From Petasospora fabianii (lineage: Eukaryota > Ascomycota > Saccharomycetes > Phaffomycetales > Wickerhamomycetaceae), in the NCBI GenBank assembly GCA_022641835.1, contig CP048722.1:310001-374000 (forward strand): 64,000 nucleotides of DNA, written 5' to 3'. The notes under the pieces are model-generated. The model saw nothing but the letters and a program-made list of their open reading frames with translations. It was not told the DNA's origin and searched no databases. A program made the position numbers and the translations under genes. Shown here piece by piece: positions 1 to 10,396 of the stretch (positions are counted from its first letter, which is position 1; every line of letters starts with the position of its first letter).

Positions 1-2856
1 AAGCGTCTTTTAAAGACTAAGGAGGCTCAGATTGCCGAACTCGAAGAACGTCTCAAGGCTTCTGACAGCCAACTAGAAGAAAAACTCGCCACTCTAAGCT
101 CCAGCTACACTAGTGCCAACAAGAAGGTCAAAGAGCTTGTTGAGGAAAACAAACAGCTCAACACCAAGATGAAGAGTCTTCAGGATTCTTCCGCTCAGTA
201 CACTTCTATCATGACAAAGAAGGAATCTGAGCTTCAGTCTCTTCGTGATCAAGTTTCTAGACAGGCTGAGCAGATCAAACTACTTGAAAAGGAGAGAGAT
301 TCTTTGAAGAATGAACAACGTTCAGTTTCCGGTGAGCTTGAGAGTGTCAAGCGTGAGATGGAAGAACTCAAGGTCAAGCACAGACAACTCGAGCATGAAG
401 CTAAGGAGGCCAAGGAACTTTTGCAGAAGAAGATCAGTGATGATGTTACCTTCAACCGTGGTAAACAGAAATACGACAGCGAAGTTCTTAGCTTGAAAGC
501 TCTCATCGACTCTTTGAGGACTGAGATCAAAGAAGAGAAGGCGAAGTCATTTGGCTTGTTCGAGAAGCTCAGGGAACTCCAGGCTGAGAACGATGACTTC
601 CAGAAGGACAAGAAGGAGGCCGGTATTCGTGCTGCTCAAGGTGCCCTCCGCACAAGATCTTTGAACTCCCACTTTGACACCGACGTTGACCGTATCAAGG
701 ACGATAAGGAAAAGCTCATCAAGGAATATGCCAGTATGAGACTTATGCTCAACGAGCAAAGTGCCATCTTGAAGAAGGAGACCATTGAAAAGAACAAGTT
801 AAAAGCTGATTTGAGTATGCTTCATACCAGGCTCGCATCGGAAACCTTTGACAAGCAACAACTGAAGATCCAACTGACAAGACTCAGAGAGTCTATTGGT
901 GCTGGTGTTTCCCCAATTCTTGGTGACGAGTTATACGATCGCTTGACTGAGGCTAACCAGAAATTGGAGAAGGAGATCCAGAGTCTGAAAGTTGAGCTTG
1001 ATTTGGAGCGTAAAGCTGCAAAGAGAAGCAGTAGAGTGCAAGCTGATGATGTTCCAAGACGTGCACTCAGAGATCTCAACACTGCTCCAGTTCCACCAGC
1101 TCATGGTTCCGATAGCTACAAGGCCAAGTATGAAGCTACAGAAGCTAGAATCAGAATCTTGGAGAGAAAGCTTGCCAGTGCCGCATCTGCTGTCTCTCCA
1201 CAGAAGTCTTCAGCAACGCTAGGATCTCGTGAACTTCCACCAACGCCAACTTCTAAGTCAGATGATGACTTGCTACAGGTCTATCAGGACACAGCCAGAA
1301 AGCTCAACTCTGCTCGCTCTGAACTGTCCGAGTCGAAGCAGCAGATTATTGATCTTCGCAGAGAATTGACCGAGTCTCAGGAAACCATTGCTAGTTTCAA
1401 GACCAAGGATGTTGAGTCGCTTTCCAACCAGCTTGCCCGTGAGGAGCTTGCCAAGATTCAACTCAAGCTTCAAGCCATTGAGTCTAAGAACTCGGACCTG
1501 TCCAAAACCGTCAAACTTTACAAGTCCCGTGCTGAAGAGTATTACAACAAGCTTCAAGAGTCTGAAGCCACTGTAAGAACTGCTGTCTTCCAGGAGAAAC
1601 ACGCCAAGGAGCAACTGCAGGATGTCACTGCTGAACTTGAGAGCCTAAAGAAGGACTATAACAAGGTTGAAAATGCCAGTATGAAGCTGAATGCCACAGT
1701 GAGTCAACTGAGAGAGGCATTGGAGTCTAAGGACACTGAACTTTCTAAGTTTGAATCCTCGAATAGATTACTCAAGGAGGAGATTCATCAGTACCATGAA
1801 AGACTTATGAGAGGCTCTCAAGAGGATAAGAAGAGGTTCGAGCTCCAGCTGAAGAAGTTGAACGATGAACTTGCCCGCTCTTTGAGAAATGAGACTGAAC
1901 TTCGTAAAAATGTTGGATCTCTCGATGTTGAACTTGATCGTCTTACAACGCAGAAAAGAGAGGAAATCTCTACTTTGACTAAGGAGAAGACTTATTACGC
2001 CCGCCTTGCTAATGATCTCAAGGAGGAAAATGAAACTGCTCAGGCTTCACAGAAGGATTTGGAGCTCAAGTTGCGTTCGCTGATGAAACAGATTGGAAGC
2101 TTGAACGAGTCTGTGGACTCTTTGATCAAAGAGCGTGATGCCCTTCAGTCCGATAAGAAGAGACTTGAGAACAACGTTAAGGAATTGAGTGGTGAGTATA
2201 GTCGCTTTGAGAATGAGCGTGAGGTTGCATCTAATGCCACTGAGAGTCTCAAGGAGTCTATTGAGAAGTACAAGGATGAGATTGATGGCTTGAAGATTGA
2301 GAGCAAGAAGTTCAAGATGATTCATGAGAAGCTTAATGCCTTGATTGATGATGAAAAGCAAAAGAACGTTGTTTTGACAGAGGAGAACCAAAGTCTTGGT
2401 AAGTTCACCGAGACTTTGAAAAATCGCATCTCTGACTTGGAGGAGAAATTGAATGTTAATCACGATGAAGAGTGGATTCAAAGGGTTCATAGTTTGGAGC
2501 GTCGTCTTGAAGATGAGACTAATTCCAAGCTTGAGATATCTAGGGAGACTACGACTTTGCAACGTACTGTTGAAGAGTTGAAATCACAAGTTGATCGTCA
2601 ATCTAAGCAGATAAATCGCTTCGATGATGAGAGAGACAAGTATGAGCTCAAGATTAGTGAATTGTTTAACGCAATTCAGAAATGGCAGGCTGCTGATTCC
2701 ACTTCCAAGATCAATTTGAAACGTTCTGAGCGTGAGATTCATCATCTTCAAGAGAGAGAGTTAGAATTGGAGAAAGAGCTTGAGGATTGGAAGATGAAGT
2801 TTGAGGCATTGACAGTAAGAAAGAGAAACCTGCCAACTGGTGATGTTTTCATTTGA
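1..2856 (+). CDS. MYO1: Myosin II heavy chain, C-terminal coiled-coil tail (5' partial)
   Basis: The frame is open from base 1, so the start and the motor domain lie outside the window; 951 residues are visible. They are almost wholly heptad-rich, Lys/Glu/Leu-dominated alpha-helical coiled coil, with a short break of Pro/Ser/Thr-rich sequence around 1040-1260 (the PTPTSKSDDD region). The protein ends in a short non-helical tail, TGDVFI. This is the rod of a type II myosin, which in yeast forms the cytokinetic actomyosin ring at the bud neck. Assignment rests on rod composition and length plus gene order: MAS2, THR1, VMA16 and RPN1 follow, as around S. cerevisiae MYO1. Any other long coiled-coil protein (for example Uso1- or Mlp-like) would look similar without the motor, so the name depends partly on synteny. 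Confidence 0.8.
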   Translation, partial: KRLLKTKEAQIAELEERLKASDSQLEEKLATLSSSYTSANKKVKELVEENKQLNTKMKSLQDSSAQYTSIMTKKESELQSLRDQVSRQAEQIKLLEKERDSLKNEQRSVSGELESVKREMEELKVKHRQLEHEAKEAKELLQKKISDDVTFNRGKQKYDSEVLSLKALIDSLRTEIKEEKAKSFGLFEKLRELQAENDDFQKDKKEAGIRAAQGALRTRSLNSHFDTDVDRIKDDKEKLIKEYASMRLMLNEQSAILKKETIEKNKLKADLSMLHTRLASETFDKQQLKIQLTRLRESIGAGVSPILGDELYDRLTEANQKLEKEIQSLKVELDLERKAAKRSSRVQADDVPRRALRDLNTAPVPPAHGSDSYKAKYEATEARIRILERKLASAASAVSPQKSSATLGSRELPPTPTSKSDDDLLQVYQDTARKLNSARSELSESKQQIIDLRRELTESQETIASFKTKDVESLSNQLAREELAKIQLKLQAIESKNSDLSKTVKLYKSRAEEYYNKLQESEATVRTAVFQEKHAKEQLQDVTAELESLKKDYNKVENASMKLNATVSQLREALESKDTELSKFESSNRLLKEEIHQYHERLMRGSQEDKKRFELQLKKLNDELARSLRNETELRKNVGSLDVELDRLTTQKREEISTLTKEKTYYARLANDLKEENETAQASQKDLELKLRSLMKQIGSLNESVDSLIKERDALQSDKKRLENNVKELSGEYSRFENEREVASNATESLKESIEKYKDEIDGLKIESKKFKMIHEKLNALIDDEKQKNVVLTEENQSLGKFTETLKNRISDLEEKLNVNHDEEWIQRVHSLERRLEDETNSKLEISRETTTLQRTVEELKSQVDRQSKQINRFDDERDKYELKISELFNAIQKWQAADSTSKINLKRSEREIHHLQERELELEKELEDWKMKFEALTVRKRNLPTGDVFI

Positions 2857-3237
2857 TGTACAGCTTGATGTTGTTATTGACTCATGAACCAAGAGATATA
2901 AAACCCGTAATGTATACACACGATACCCAGATTACCGTTCTACAAATGTAATTGTTTCTAGTCGATAGATTCATGCTTTGTGCATGCTCCTGTTCTTTTG
3001 GTAATATACTGTACACTTTCTGCGCACACGAGTAACCTTATGATAGCTGCTTCACATAGTTATCGTGTACACGTTGATTTGGTTTGATTCCGCTTGGACG
3101 GTTCATTCTCTATGATATGACCAGCAATTGAGGCACAGAGATTTGAACAAAAAAGATGTTATGCCATTGGTGTGCAAATGCTGTAGGATTTGATTTGTAG
3201 TTGAGTGAGGTAGTGAAAGAGTAAGTGATTGATGGGA
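2857..3237. other. Intergenic, 3' ends of MYO1 and VMA16
   Basis: Convergent 3' flanks of two genes. AT-rich with short T-runs; no ORF, RNA gene or repeat that I can support. Confidence 0.6.
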
Positions 3238-3949
3238 TTACTGGAAGTCCATGGCCTTTGTAGCCATGAGAAGACCCACGATAAGACCAAAGAGACCTAA
3301 CACGGAACCGAAAATCTCCACAACGAGGATCTTAACAAAGAGTGATGAGTCTGCAGCATCTGAGACTGCAGCAGTGGCACCAGTGATACCGACAGCGACA
3401 CCACAGATCAAGTTACTGATACCAACGGTGAGACCAGCCCAGAAAACAGAGTAACCTGTATAGAGGTTTTCCTTGGAATAGAGGGAGTCTGCCGAGGCAT
3501 TAGTGAGCTTAGAAGAGAAAACAATGGCTGTGATAAGACCATAGATGGCAACAACTTCACAGAAAATGATAGAGATGAGGTTCTTTGTAGTGATACGTGG
3601 TGCTCTAACACCCGCACCGATGATGGAAGATCCAGTGACAAAGATACCCCAAGCAGCGCCGACAACACTGAAGCCGATGCAGCATGCGATACCAAGGTTC
3701 GCCCACATGTAGGGCGAAGTGTGAGAGAGGAAATAACCGACATCAAAAGTCGATCCCTGGCCCGTGAAGAGAATATCTGTTAATGTTAGTGATGACATTC
3801 TAATGGGGGGACAAAAGCCATTAACGTTGGTCTAAAAGCTTGGAAGAAGGGGGGGCAAGAGAGAGATACTTACAGCCACCGTAGATGACGGCAATGGCAG
3901 CAACGAGGCCCGAGAGTGAATAGGACGCAGATGGCAGCTGGATGTCCAT
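3238..3949 (-). CDS. VMA16: V-ATPase V0 proteolipid subunit c'' (spliced)
   Basis: Join: exon 1 3949-3874, intron 3873-3777 (97 nt), exon 2 3776-3238; 204 aa. The donor is GTAAGT, the branch CACTAAC and the acceptor ACAG. Splicing joins YGG to YILFTGQGS, which restores the N-terminal membrane helix and the loop seen in yeast Vma16; reading exon 2 alone from its first ATG would lose helix 1. The protein has five hydrophobic segments. The proton-carrying glutamate is in [11 protein letters not shown] (about E99), and the C-terminal half has the glycine-rich [18 protein letters not shown] signature. It is a rotor-ring proteolipid of the vacuolar proton pump, working with subunits c and c'. S. 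cerevisiae Vma16 is 213 aa, close to this length. THR1 lies upstream in the same orientation, 263 bp away. Confidence 0.96.
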
Positions 3950-4212
3950 TGTTTGCGTTTGGCTGAGTGGTGTCAATTGACGCTGTTTAAAGTGTTTAAA
4001 GTAGACGTGTAGTAGTTTGGTTGGCTGCCTGTGGCCGAAATTGATATCAGCACATGTTGGTGTCCGGGTTTTTGGTTTAATTTGTTTAATCGTCCAAATG
4101 CGGAAGTTCTCCTGTTTTGGGGTGTCATATAACATACGCTACAATTTATATTTGATGCAAATCTCTATATTTTGCCCTTGAAGTAGAAGATTACTGATGG
4201 CCCTGTGAAATA

Positions 4213-5286
4213 TCACAGATCATCCACAGTGGCACCTTCGTTAGCTGGCTCGAGAAGTTTCCAGCGACAGGTGATACCCTCTCTCTTGAATCTAGAGACA
4301 ATCTCAGCTGCAATGTCATCAAAGTTCTCAGTTGCAAGTGCCAAGATGGTTGGACCAGCACCTGAAAGACAGATACCGAGAAGACCTGGATGAGACTTTG
4401 GTGTCACTGAGGAGAGAATCTCAGTGAGACCTGGGATTAATGTCTTACGATATGGTTGGTGTACACGGTCTTGCATAGCTGGATAGATGAGTTCTGGATC
4501 TGGTGGAGAACGTGTGAGAGCCGTGGTGAGCACAGCTAATCTCTGGAGGTTAAAGATCATGTCCTTTGCAGTGTATGCGGATGGAAGCACGCCACGTGAT
4601 TTGGCTGTAGATACTTCAAAATCTGGGATGATAGCGACGCACTTAACTTCAGGGCACCAATTGTACTTGATATGTCTTCCAATATCGTGTGGTGGAGATG
4701 GTGGTACGAGCCCAGTGTTATGGCCACCAGCAGGTTCTGGAAGCACTTCGGAGAGTGGGATCTCCTTACGTTCCATCTCAGCAGCACTAAGGTCTCTAAG
4801 GTATGATCCCACAAAGCCACCCATCATAGCTGCAGAGATGTTGTCTGGATGACGCTCAATCATGAGACAATAGTCCAGCATACGCTGTTTGTCAAAGCCC
4901 AATTTGCCCACCTCGTTACCAAGCATCACACCAGCGACAACAGCAGCACCTGAGGAACCAAGACCCCTACCAAGGGGAATTGGGTTAGTGACATGCACTT
5001 TAGTACCAACTGGGAACTCGCGGACGCCATTGCAACGCAGCACGTAAAGGGCCGTCATAGTGATAAGGTTCTCATCAGACTTGAGTGGAACACCATCGGC
5101 TCCTTCACTATCCTTAGAGTAACTGATGAGACAGTTATTTGGATCCGAGTTAGTGTCATCAGCGAACTTTGAATCGATGTTAACGTCGAGCTCGAGGAAC
5201 AAAGAGAGACCGATTCCGAGAACGTCAAACCCGGGGCCAATGTTAGCGGAGGAGGCCGGCACCTTGATCTTGAAATGGCGAGGCAT
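4213..5286 (-). CDS. THR1: Homoserine kinase
   Basis: 357 aa GHMP-family kinase. It phosphorylates L-homoserine with ATP, the penultimate step of threonine synthesis in the cytosol; S. cerevisiae Thr1 has the same length. Visible signatures are the N-terminal VPASSANIGPGFDVLG and the glycine/serine ATP-binding loop PLGRGLGSSGAA at about residues 104-115. A C-terminal GLLGICLSGAGPTILAL matches GHMP motif 3. The start ATG at 5286 opens directly into the conserved N-terminus. It is divergent from MAS2 across a 230-bp intergenic region. Gene order with VMA16 and MAS2 matches other yeasts. Confidence 0.97.
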   Translation of the reverse strand: MPRHFKIKVPASSANIGPGFDVLGIGLSLFLELDVNIDSKFADDTNSDPNNCLISYSKDSEGADGVPLKSDENLITMTALYVLRCNGVREFPVGTKVHVTNPIPLGRGLGSSGAAVVAGVMLGNEVGKLGFDKQRMLDYCLMIERHPDNISAAMMGGFVGSYLRDLSAAEMERKEIPLSEVLPEPAGGHNTGLVPPSPPHDIGRHIKYNWCPEVKCVAIIPDFEVSTAKSRGVLPSAYTAKDMIFNLQRLAVLTTALTRSPPDPELIYPAMQDRVHQPYRKTLIPGLTEILSSVTPKSHPGLLGICLSGAGPTILALATENFDDIAAEIVSRFKREGITCRWKLLEPANEGATVDDL

Positions 5287-5516
5287 TATTCTGTGATTCT
5301 AGAAGGGAGTAAAGATGACAAAGACCCAGTATAAGACAAAGAAAGAGAGAGACAAAGAGACAAATAGAAGTGGTTTGATGAATCATCGCGTCGATTCGAA
5401 GCCAAAAAAAAATTCGCGAAACTTTTCATTTCAAAATCTCACACCTTTTGGAATCAACTCTCTTTCTCTTTATATTTATATATTCTATATCTATTCAATC
5501 CTGCCATATTAGAACC

Positions 5517-6998
5517 ATGCTCAGCAGGAGACTGCCCTCTCTACGCAGAACACTTGCAACTGCTTCCCATGCATCAGATTTCAAGACGTCAGTGCTCTCT
5601 AATGGTCTTCGCGTCGCCACCATCGAGACCCCAGGTCACTTCTCTGCCCTTGGTCTCTACGTTGATGCCGGTTCTCGATATGAGACAGGTGAACTGAAAG
5701 GAGTATCACATCTTGTCGATAGACTCGCGTTTAAGTCCACTAAGAACATTTCGGGAACTCAAATGCTCGAGACGCTCGAGCTCCTTGGAGGCAATTACCT
5801 ATGTGCCTCTTCACGAGAGTCACTCATGTACCAGGCCTCCGTCTTTAACAAGGACGTTGAGAGCATGTTCCAGCTCATGTCTGAGACTGTTAGCTGTCCA
5901 CAGATCACTGGCCCGGAGCTCGAAGAGCAGAAACTCACCGCTGAGTACGAGATTGACGAGATTTGGCTCAAACCGGAACTCATCCTTCCAGAACTTCTTC
6001 ATTCTGCTGCATACTCAGGAGAGACTTTGGGATCTCCACTCCTATGTCCTAAAGAGCGTTTACCACTAATCACAAGAGACACTATCCAGCAATACCGTTC
6101 CAAGCTCTACCAGCCAGAGGGAATCGTCGCTGCATTCGTCGGTGTGCCTCATGACAGAGCCATCGAACTCGCTGAGAAGCATCTCGGTTTCATGAACCAA
6201 TCCACTGAAAAGGCCACTATGACCCCATCATATTACACAGGAGGTGAGATCTCTATCCCGGCTCCACCTCCATTCGGTGGCCTCCCAGAACTTGTTAACC
6301 TCTACATCGGCTTCGAGGGACTCCCCTTTGACGACCCAGACGTTTATGCCCTCGCTACACTCCAAACTTTACTCGGTGGTGGTGGCTCCTTCTCCGCTGG
6401 AGGGCCAGGTAAGGGAATGTATTCCCGTCTATATACACACGTGCTCAATCAGTACTACTATGTCGAGTCTTGCATTGCCTTTAACCACTCATACACGGAT
6501 TCTGGTCTCTTTGGTATCTCTGCATCTTGTGTCCCACAAGCTGCTCCATACCTCGCTGATATCATCTGTCGTGAATTGGCACAGACATTCACATCTGGTG
6601 CTAATGCCTTGAATGAGAACGAGGTCCAGAGAGCAAAGAACCAATTAAGATCTTCCCTCATGATGAATTTGGAGAGCAAGATGGTTGAACTCGAAGATTT
6701 GGGAAGACAGATGCAAGTTAGGGGAACCCGTGTTCCAGTCCAGGAGATGGTGGCCAAGATTAACGCATTGACAGTTAATGATATCAAGAGAGTTGCTGAA
6801 AGAGTCCTCACTGGTAAGGCCAATAACGTCGGTGGTGGCACTGGTAAACCAACTGTTGTTGTCCAGGGTGAGAGAGCCACATTTGGTGATATTGAGTCTA
6901 CCATTAAGGCCTACGGCTTGGGAAACATTAGTCAAGCTGAACTTGAAGCCATGGAGAAAGAGCAGCAAAAGCAGAAAAAGAAGAAGGGATGGTTTTGA
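5517..6998 (+). CDS. MAS2: Mitochondrial processing peptidase alpha subunit
   Basis: 493 aa. The first 20 residues ([20 protein letters not shown]) are Arg/Ser-rich without acids, as expected for a matrix targeting peptide. The M16-type peptidase fold follows, but the zinc site is degenerate: SHLVDRLAF (from about residue 64) replaces the HxxEH of the catalytic beta subunit. The flexible glycine-rich loop [18 protein letters not shown] (about 288-305), which binds presequences, is intact. Together these identify the substrate-binding, non-catalytic alpha subunit that pairs with Mas1. I chose the ATG at 5517; the frame is open further upstream but has no ATG there and would bury the presequence. 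Confidence 0.96.
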   Translation: MLSRRLPSLRRTLATASHASDFKTSVLSNGLRVATIETPGHFSALGLYVDAGSRYETGELKGVSHLVDRLAFKSTKNISGTQMLETLELLGGNYLCASSRESLMYQASVFNKDVESMFQLMSETVSCPQITGPELEEQKLTAEYEIDEIWLKPELILPELLHSAAYSGETLGSPLLCPKERLPLITRDTIQQYRSKLYQPEGIVAAFVGVPHDRAIELAEKHLGFMNQSTEKATMTPSYYTGGEISIPAPPPFGGLPELVNLYIGFEGLPFDDPDVYALATLQTLLGGGGSFSAGGPGKGMYSRLYTHVLNQYYYVESCIAFNHSYTDSGLFGISASCVPQAAPYLADIICRELAQTFTSGANALNENEVQRAKNQLRSSLMMNLESKMVELEDLGRQMQVRGTRVPVQEMVAKINALTVNDIKRVAERVLTGKANNVGGGTGKPTVVVQGERATFGDIESTIKAYGLGNISQAELEAMEKEQQKQKKKKGWF

Positions 6999-7183
6999 AA
7001 GGCTCAGATCGGGAGAGAGAGAAATGATGTCATGACCAACTAAAAACTTATATATCATAAAACTACCACTACTACATACATGTTTGTACATACAGGCACT
7101 TCGTCTAGACAATCTACAAATTAATCTTTATGAAAAAAACACAAATTGTGCAATTGACAACTCTACGCTATCCCTTGATGCAA

Positions 7184-10045
7184 TCACTTCTCATCCTCAA
7201 CGTAATCTGGGTTCTTCTTTAAAATCACAATACCATCAAGGAACGAAGACATGGCAATATACTCACTATTCTCCTCCAATTCAGCCTTTTCACCATAACC
7301 GAGCAACACAGGTGTAGTTTGTGTGACCCAACCGGTAATTGTCTTTGGATTACCAGCCTGACCAACAACATCAACAGCCTTACCAACTCTAACTGTTACT
7401 GGAAGCTCGTTCAAATCCTCATCAACGGTGATCAACACACGAGGACGAGCAGCAGCATTGAGGAAGAAGAGCAAATAGTGATGTTCCATGATGAATTTTG
7501 GCTCCAAGAATCCAACGGCAACAGTCAACAATGAAGCCAAAGTAACCTTAGATAAGACTCTATTTTCAGTGTTGAATGGGTTAAGTGTCAAAGTACCCTT
7601 ACCCAAATGGGTCAAACCTTGTGAGATTCTTGTTGTAAAGAGGGCATTAGCATCACTGTGATAACTGGCAAGTTGTCTAAACAACTGACCCAAACGGGCA
7701 TTGTTGGTACCAGTACCGATGAGGCCCATAGAAAAGATGGCATTAATGGCAACATCGGTATCCTGGTCATGAGACATACGAGACAAGGATTCAATGATGT
7801 TAACCTGTGGGTTAGAAGTGGACAAGAGACCAATACCAAGTGGCACAGCACGACGAATTGTATCGGAGCCATAGTCAAGCAAATGACCATAGTGTCTCAA
7901 GGACATCGCCTTACCAATGTCTTCACCAAGTGCAATGACGGCTAATCCAAGAACGGCGTATGCAAGGGAATCATCAACTTTCTCCTCGGATTTCTCCTCA
8001 TCATCCTCATCTTCATCAGCGGTGGCATCACCATCCTTCTTAACACCGGTAGATTCGGCATTGACGTCGGCATCAACAATTTCTTCATCACCATCAGCAT
8101 CCTTCTTCTTTGTTTTTTCATCCTCACCTTCTTCTTTATCTTCCTCCTCTTCGTCTTCACCTTCCTTCTTCTCCGTTGGTGGACCTTTTGGTGTCAAGAT
8201 ATCAAACAATCCTTGGATCTCCAAAACGTTACCAGTACCAGCATAAGCACTGATTCTAGTCAACACCTCCAAACTCTTTGAAATTGGATGTTCAACAGCA
8301 GCAATGGTCTCCAAGACATCATCAACTTGATCGGCTTTACCCATATATAAGAGACCAAGACCCAATGCAAGGAATTTGATCCACTTACTCTCCAACTGTT
8401 CAAAGCTTCTCTCAAGCAACGTTTGCAAAATAGTATCGGTGATGTCACCGTTACAAGTACCAACAAAGGCATGACCCAATGCCAAGGCAGATAGGGCAGA
8501 GACTTCAACTGGGACTTCCAAATTGGATACAAGTGGGAGCAATAACTCCAACAAGTCTTGATTTTGAGAACCTGAGAATGCAAGCGCAAGACCCAGAATG
8601 GAAGACATTGCTAACTTCTTATTTGAGTTTGTAACGTAATCTTGCAAGATCAATAGAACGGAATCAACCTCGTCATGGGCACCAGAACCAGTGAGACCCA
8701 TACCGAGCAATGCACCAGCCTTAATCTCTTCATCGTTGGAGTACAAATACTTGTCGAGCTCTTGGATGGACTCAGTATCCCATTGGTTAATGGAACCTAT
8801 ACTGGCAGTAGTAGAGAGCATACCGTCTCCCTTTGTCTTGTAGATCCATTTATCATCAGTGGTGAGCAACTTATCTGTACCATAACCCAAGTTCAAGAAG
8901 GAGTTAACAAATGATGCAGCGAGATTTTGCTTTGCCGAATCAATGTTGGAAGTCTCTGAACGAGAATTCTCCAAATGAGATTTGTAAACGTCTTCTGGAA
9001 CCTTTGGATCGAGCAAGTTGAGTTCCTTGGCCAAATAACGGAATTTTTCAGAAAGTCTTCTGTTATCGATAAGATCCTGTACCTCATCGAGCTTGAAGGC
9101 AAAGTTTTGCTTAGACAAGATAAGGGCAAGTTGTTTCTTGATTGATAAATCATCAGTGGCGTTGAAAACAGCCTCAATCAATTCGACACTGTCAATTCTG
9201 ATAGCGAGAGCCAATGCCTGTGTCAATTCACCATGCTCCAAGTAGATTGTGTATGCAGTTTGCAAGAATGCCAAATCATCTGGTGGTGGCAAAAGTGGAA
9301 CACAACTCACCAAGTACAATCCAACTCTCTTGAAGATCTCCTTATCAACAAATTGTGGGAGTTCGGAGATGTTATCGGTCTCAAGCAAGAGATCAATGGC
9401 ATCAGCCTCTTGGTTATGCTTAAGGAAGAATGGGACGATTTTAAGAACAACTTTCTTGATCTTTGCCTCATCAAACTTTGGAGTTGTCTCCTCAACTTCA
9501 GCAGTCTCACCTTCTTCTTCAATCAAATCAGCAGATACCTCACCAATCTCGAGAGCCAAATGACGAATATACTCGTGACCCCATTTAGTGTAATCATCCT
9601 CTTGAGAAAAGAGTCTAAACTTGAGAGCATCGTACTTCCCTTCATCAGAGTGTGTCATGCTGAGGACTGAGAGCACATCGGCAAATTTAGACTTGAGTTT
9701 TGGATCGGTCCAAGACTCAAATGCCTTAGCCAATTCAGGGTAATGTGGATGAAGGAATTTCAATGGCTTTGGAACAGCGGTCATAGATGTTGTAGAAGAT
9801 GAGATTGATTCCTTTAGCTGTTCTAATGAGTGTGCATAGAGAGAAGAGTCCGACTCGGTGAGACGCTGGACGAGCATTTCGAGATCTTCTTTCAACTTAG
9901 CATCCTCTTCAGTCAACTCCTCCTCATTATCATTCTTCTGATCTTTCTTATCATTAGATTGTGTAGTAGTAGTGGTAGTAGTAGTAGCTTGTGGAGATGT
10001 TGGATCTGGTTTGGTGGCGTTACCGCCGGTCTCCTTAGCGCCCAT
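7184..10045 (-). CDS. RPN1: 26S proteasome regulatory particle base subunit Rpn1
   Basis: 953 aa. It is a scaffold of the proteasome base that receives ubiquitin-like shuttle factors and Ubp6. The N-terminal 45 residues are Thr/Gln/Asp-rich. PC (proteasome/cyclosome) repeats are visible, for example EIKAGALLGMGLTGSGAHDE, SSILGLALAFSG, SALALGHAFVG and IFSMGLIGTGTNNARLG. A long Glu/Asp/Lys-rich insert (about residues 625-690, from 8170 down to about 7975) interrupts the solenoid, as in other yeast Rpn1 proteins. The C-terminus has the conserved YLLFFLNAAARPRVLITVDE. The length fits the family (S. cerevisiae 993 aa). MAS2 is convergent on the 3' side. Confidence 0.97.
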   Translation of the reverse strand: MGAKETGGNATKPDPTSPQATTTTTTTTQSNDKKDQKNDNEEELTEEDAKLKEDLEMLVQRLTESDSSLYAHSLEQLKESISSSTTSMTAVPKPLKFLHPHYPELAKAFESWTDPKLKSKFADVLSVLSMTHSDEGKYDALKFRLFSQEDDYTKWGHEYIRHLALEIGEVSADLIEEEGETAEVEETTPKFDEAKIKKVVLKIVPFFLKHNQEADAIDLLLETDNISELPQFVDKEIFKRVGLYLVSCVPLLPPPDDLAFLQTAYTIYLEHGELTQALALAIRIDSVELIEAVFNATDDLSIKKQLALILSKQNFAFKLDEVQDLIDNRRLSEKFRYLAKELNLLDPKVPEDVYKSHLENSRSETSNIDSAKQNLAASFVNSFLNLGYGTDKLLTTDDKWIYKTKGDGMLSTTASIGSINQWDTESIQELDKYLYSNDEEIKAGALLGMGLTGSGAHDEVDSVLLILQDYVTNSNKKLAMSSILGLALAFSGSQNQDLLELLLPLVSNLEVPVEVSALSALALGHAFVGTCNGDITDTILQTLLERSFEQLESKWIKFLALGLGLLYMGKADQVDDVLETIAAVEHPISKSLEVLTRISAYAGTGNVLEIQGLFDILTPKGPPTEKKEGEDEEEEDKEEGEDEKTKKKDADGDEEIVDADVNAESTGVKKDGDATADEDEDDEEKSEEKVDDSLAYAVLGLAVIALGEDIGKAMSLRHYGHLLDYGSDTIRRAVPLGIGLLSTSNPQVNIIESLSRMSHDQDTDVAINAIFSMGLIGTGTNNARLGQLFRQLASYHSDANALFTTRISQGLTHLGKGTLTLNPFNTENRVLSKVTLASLLTVAVGFLEPKFIMEHHYLLFFLNAAARPRVLITVDEDLNELPVTVRVGKAVDVVGQAGNPKTITGWVTQTTPVLLGYGEKAELEENSEYIAMSSFLDGIVILKKNPDYVEDEK

Positions 10046-10396
10046 CGCGTTGTGATTCTAACGTTGCTTCTCGACGCGTGATCTCTTGATTCAATAGTTG
10101 AGTCTGTTCAATGTGTTTCCAGCTAATTGCCTTCTTCACTATTCCCAGCTCAATTGCAACACTGGCGACTTCTAATGGTTTTGTTTAGTTAACGAGTTTA
10201 CTGAGTGGCGACTTTGAACTTCGATTTCGATTTTGGGCGGACGTGAACAGTTCCGAGGTGCAGATCACGTGATATATGGGTCGGAAGTCCACTAACTAGC
10301 TTATCTATATCTACATAATCATTTATAAAGTTCGTTAACGTCGTTTATAGTTGGGCCAGATGGTCATAGAGGTGGTGGTATTAGTATATGGATCTC
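10046..10396. promoter_or_regulatory. RPN1 upstream region
   Basis: 351 bp upstream of RPN1. It contains the palindrome ATCACGTGAT (CACGTG core 10266-10271), a possible Cbf1/bHLH site. Two related copies of (A/G)CTGGCGACTT/AGTGGCGACTT occur near 10161 and 10204; they resemble but do not match the Rpn4 PACE element (GGTGGCAAA). The link to Rpn4 is a weak inference. Confidence 0.35.

Noticed and set aside
3238-3798. Single-exon VMA16 starting at the internal ATG of exon 2
   Set aside because: It would replace a conserved membrane helix with an unrelated 7-residue leader; splicing from 3874 to 3776 restores family sequence.
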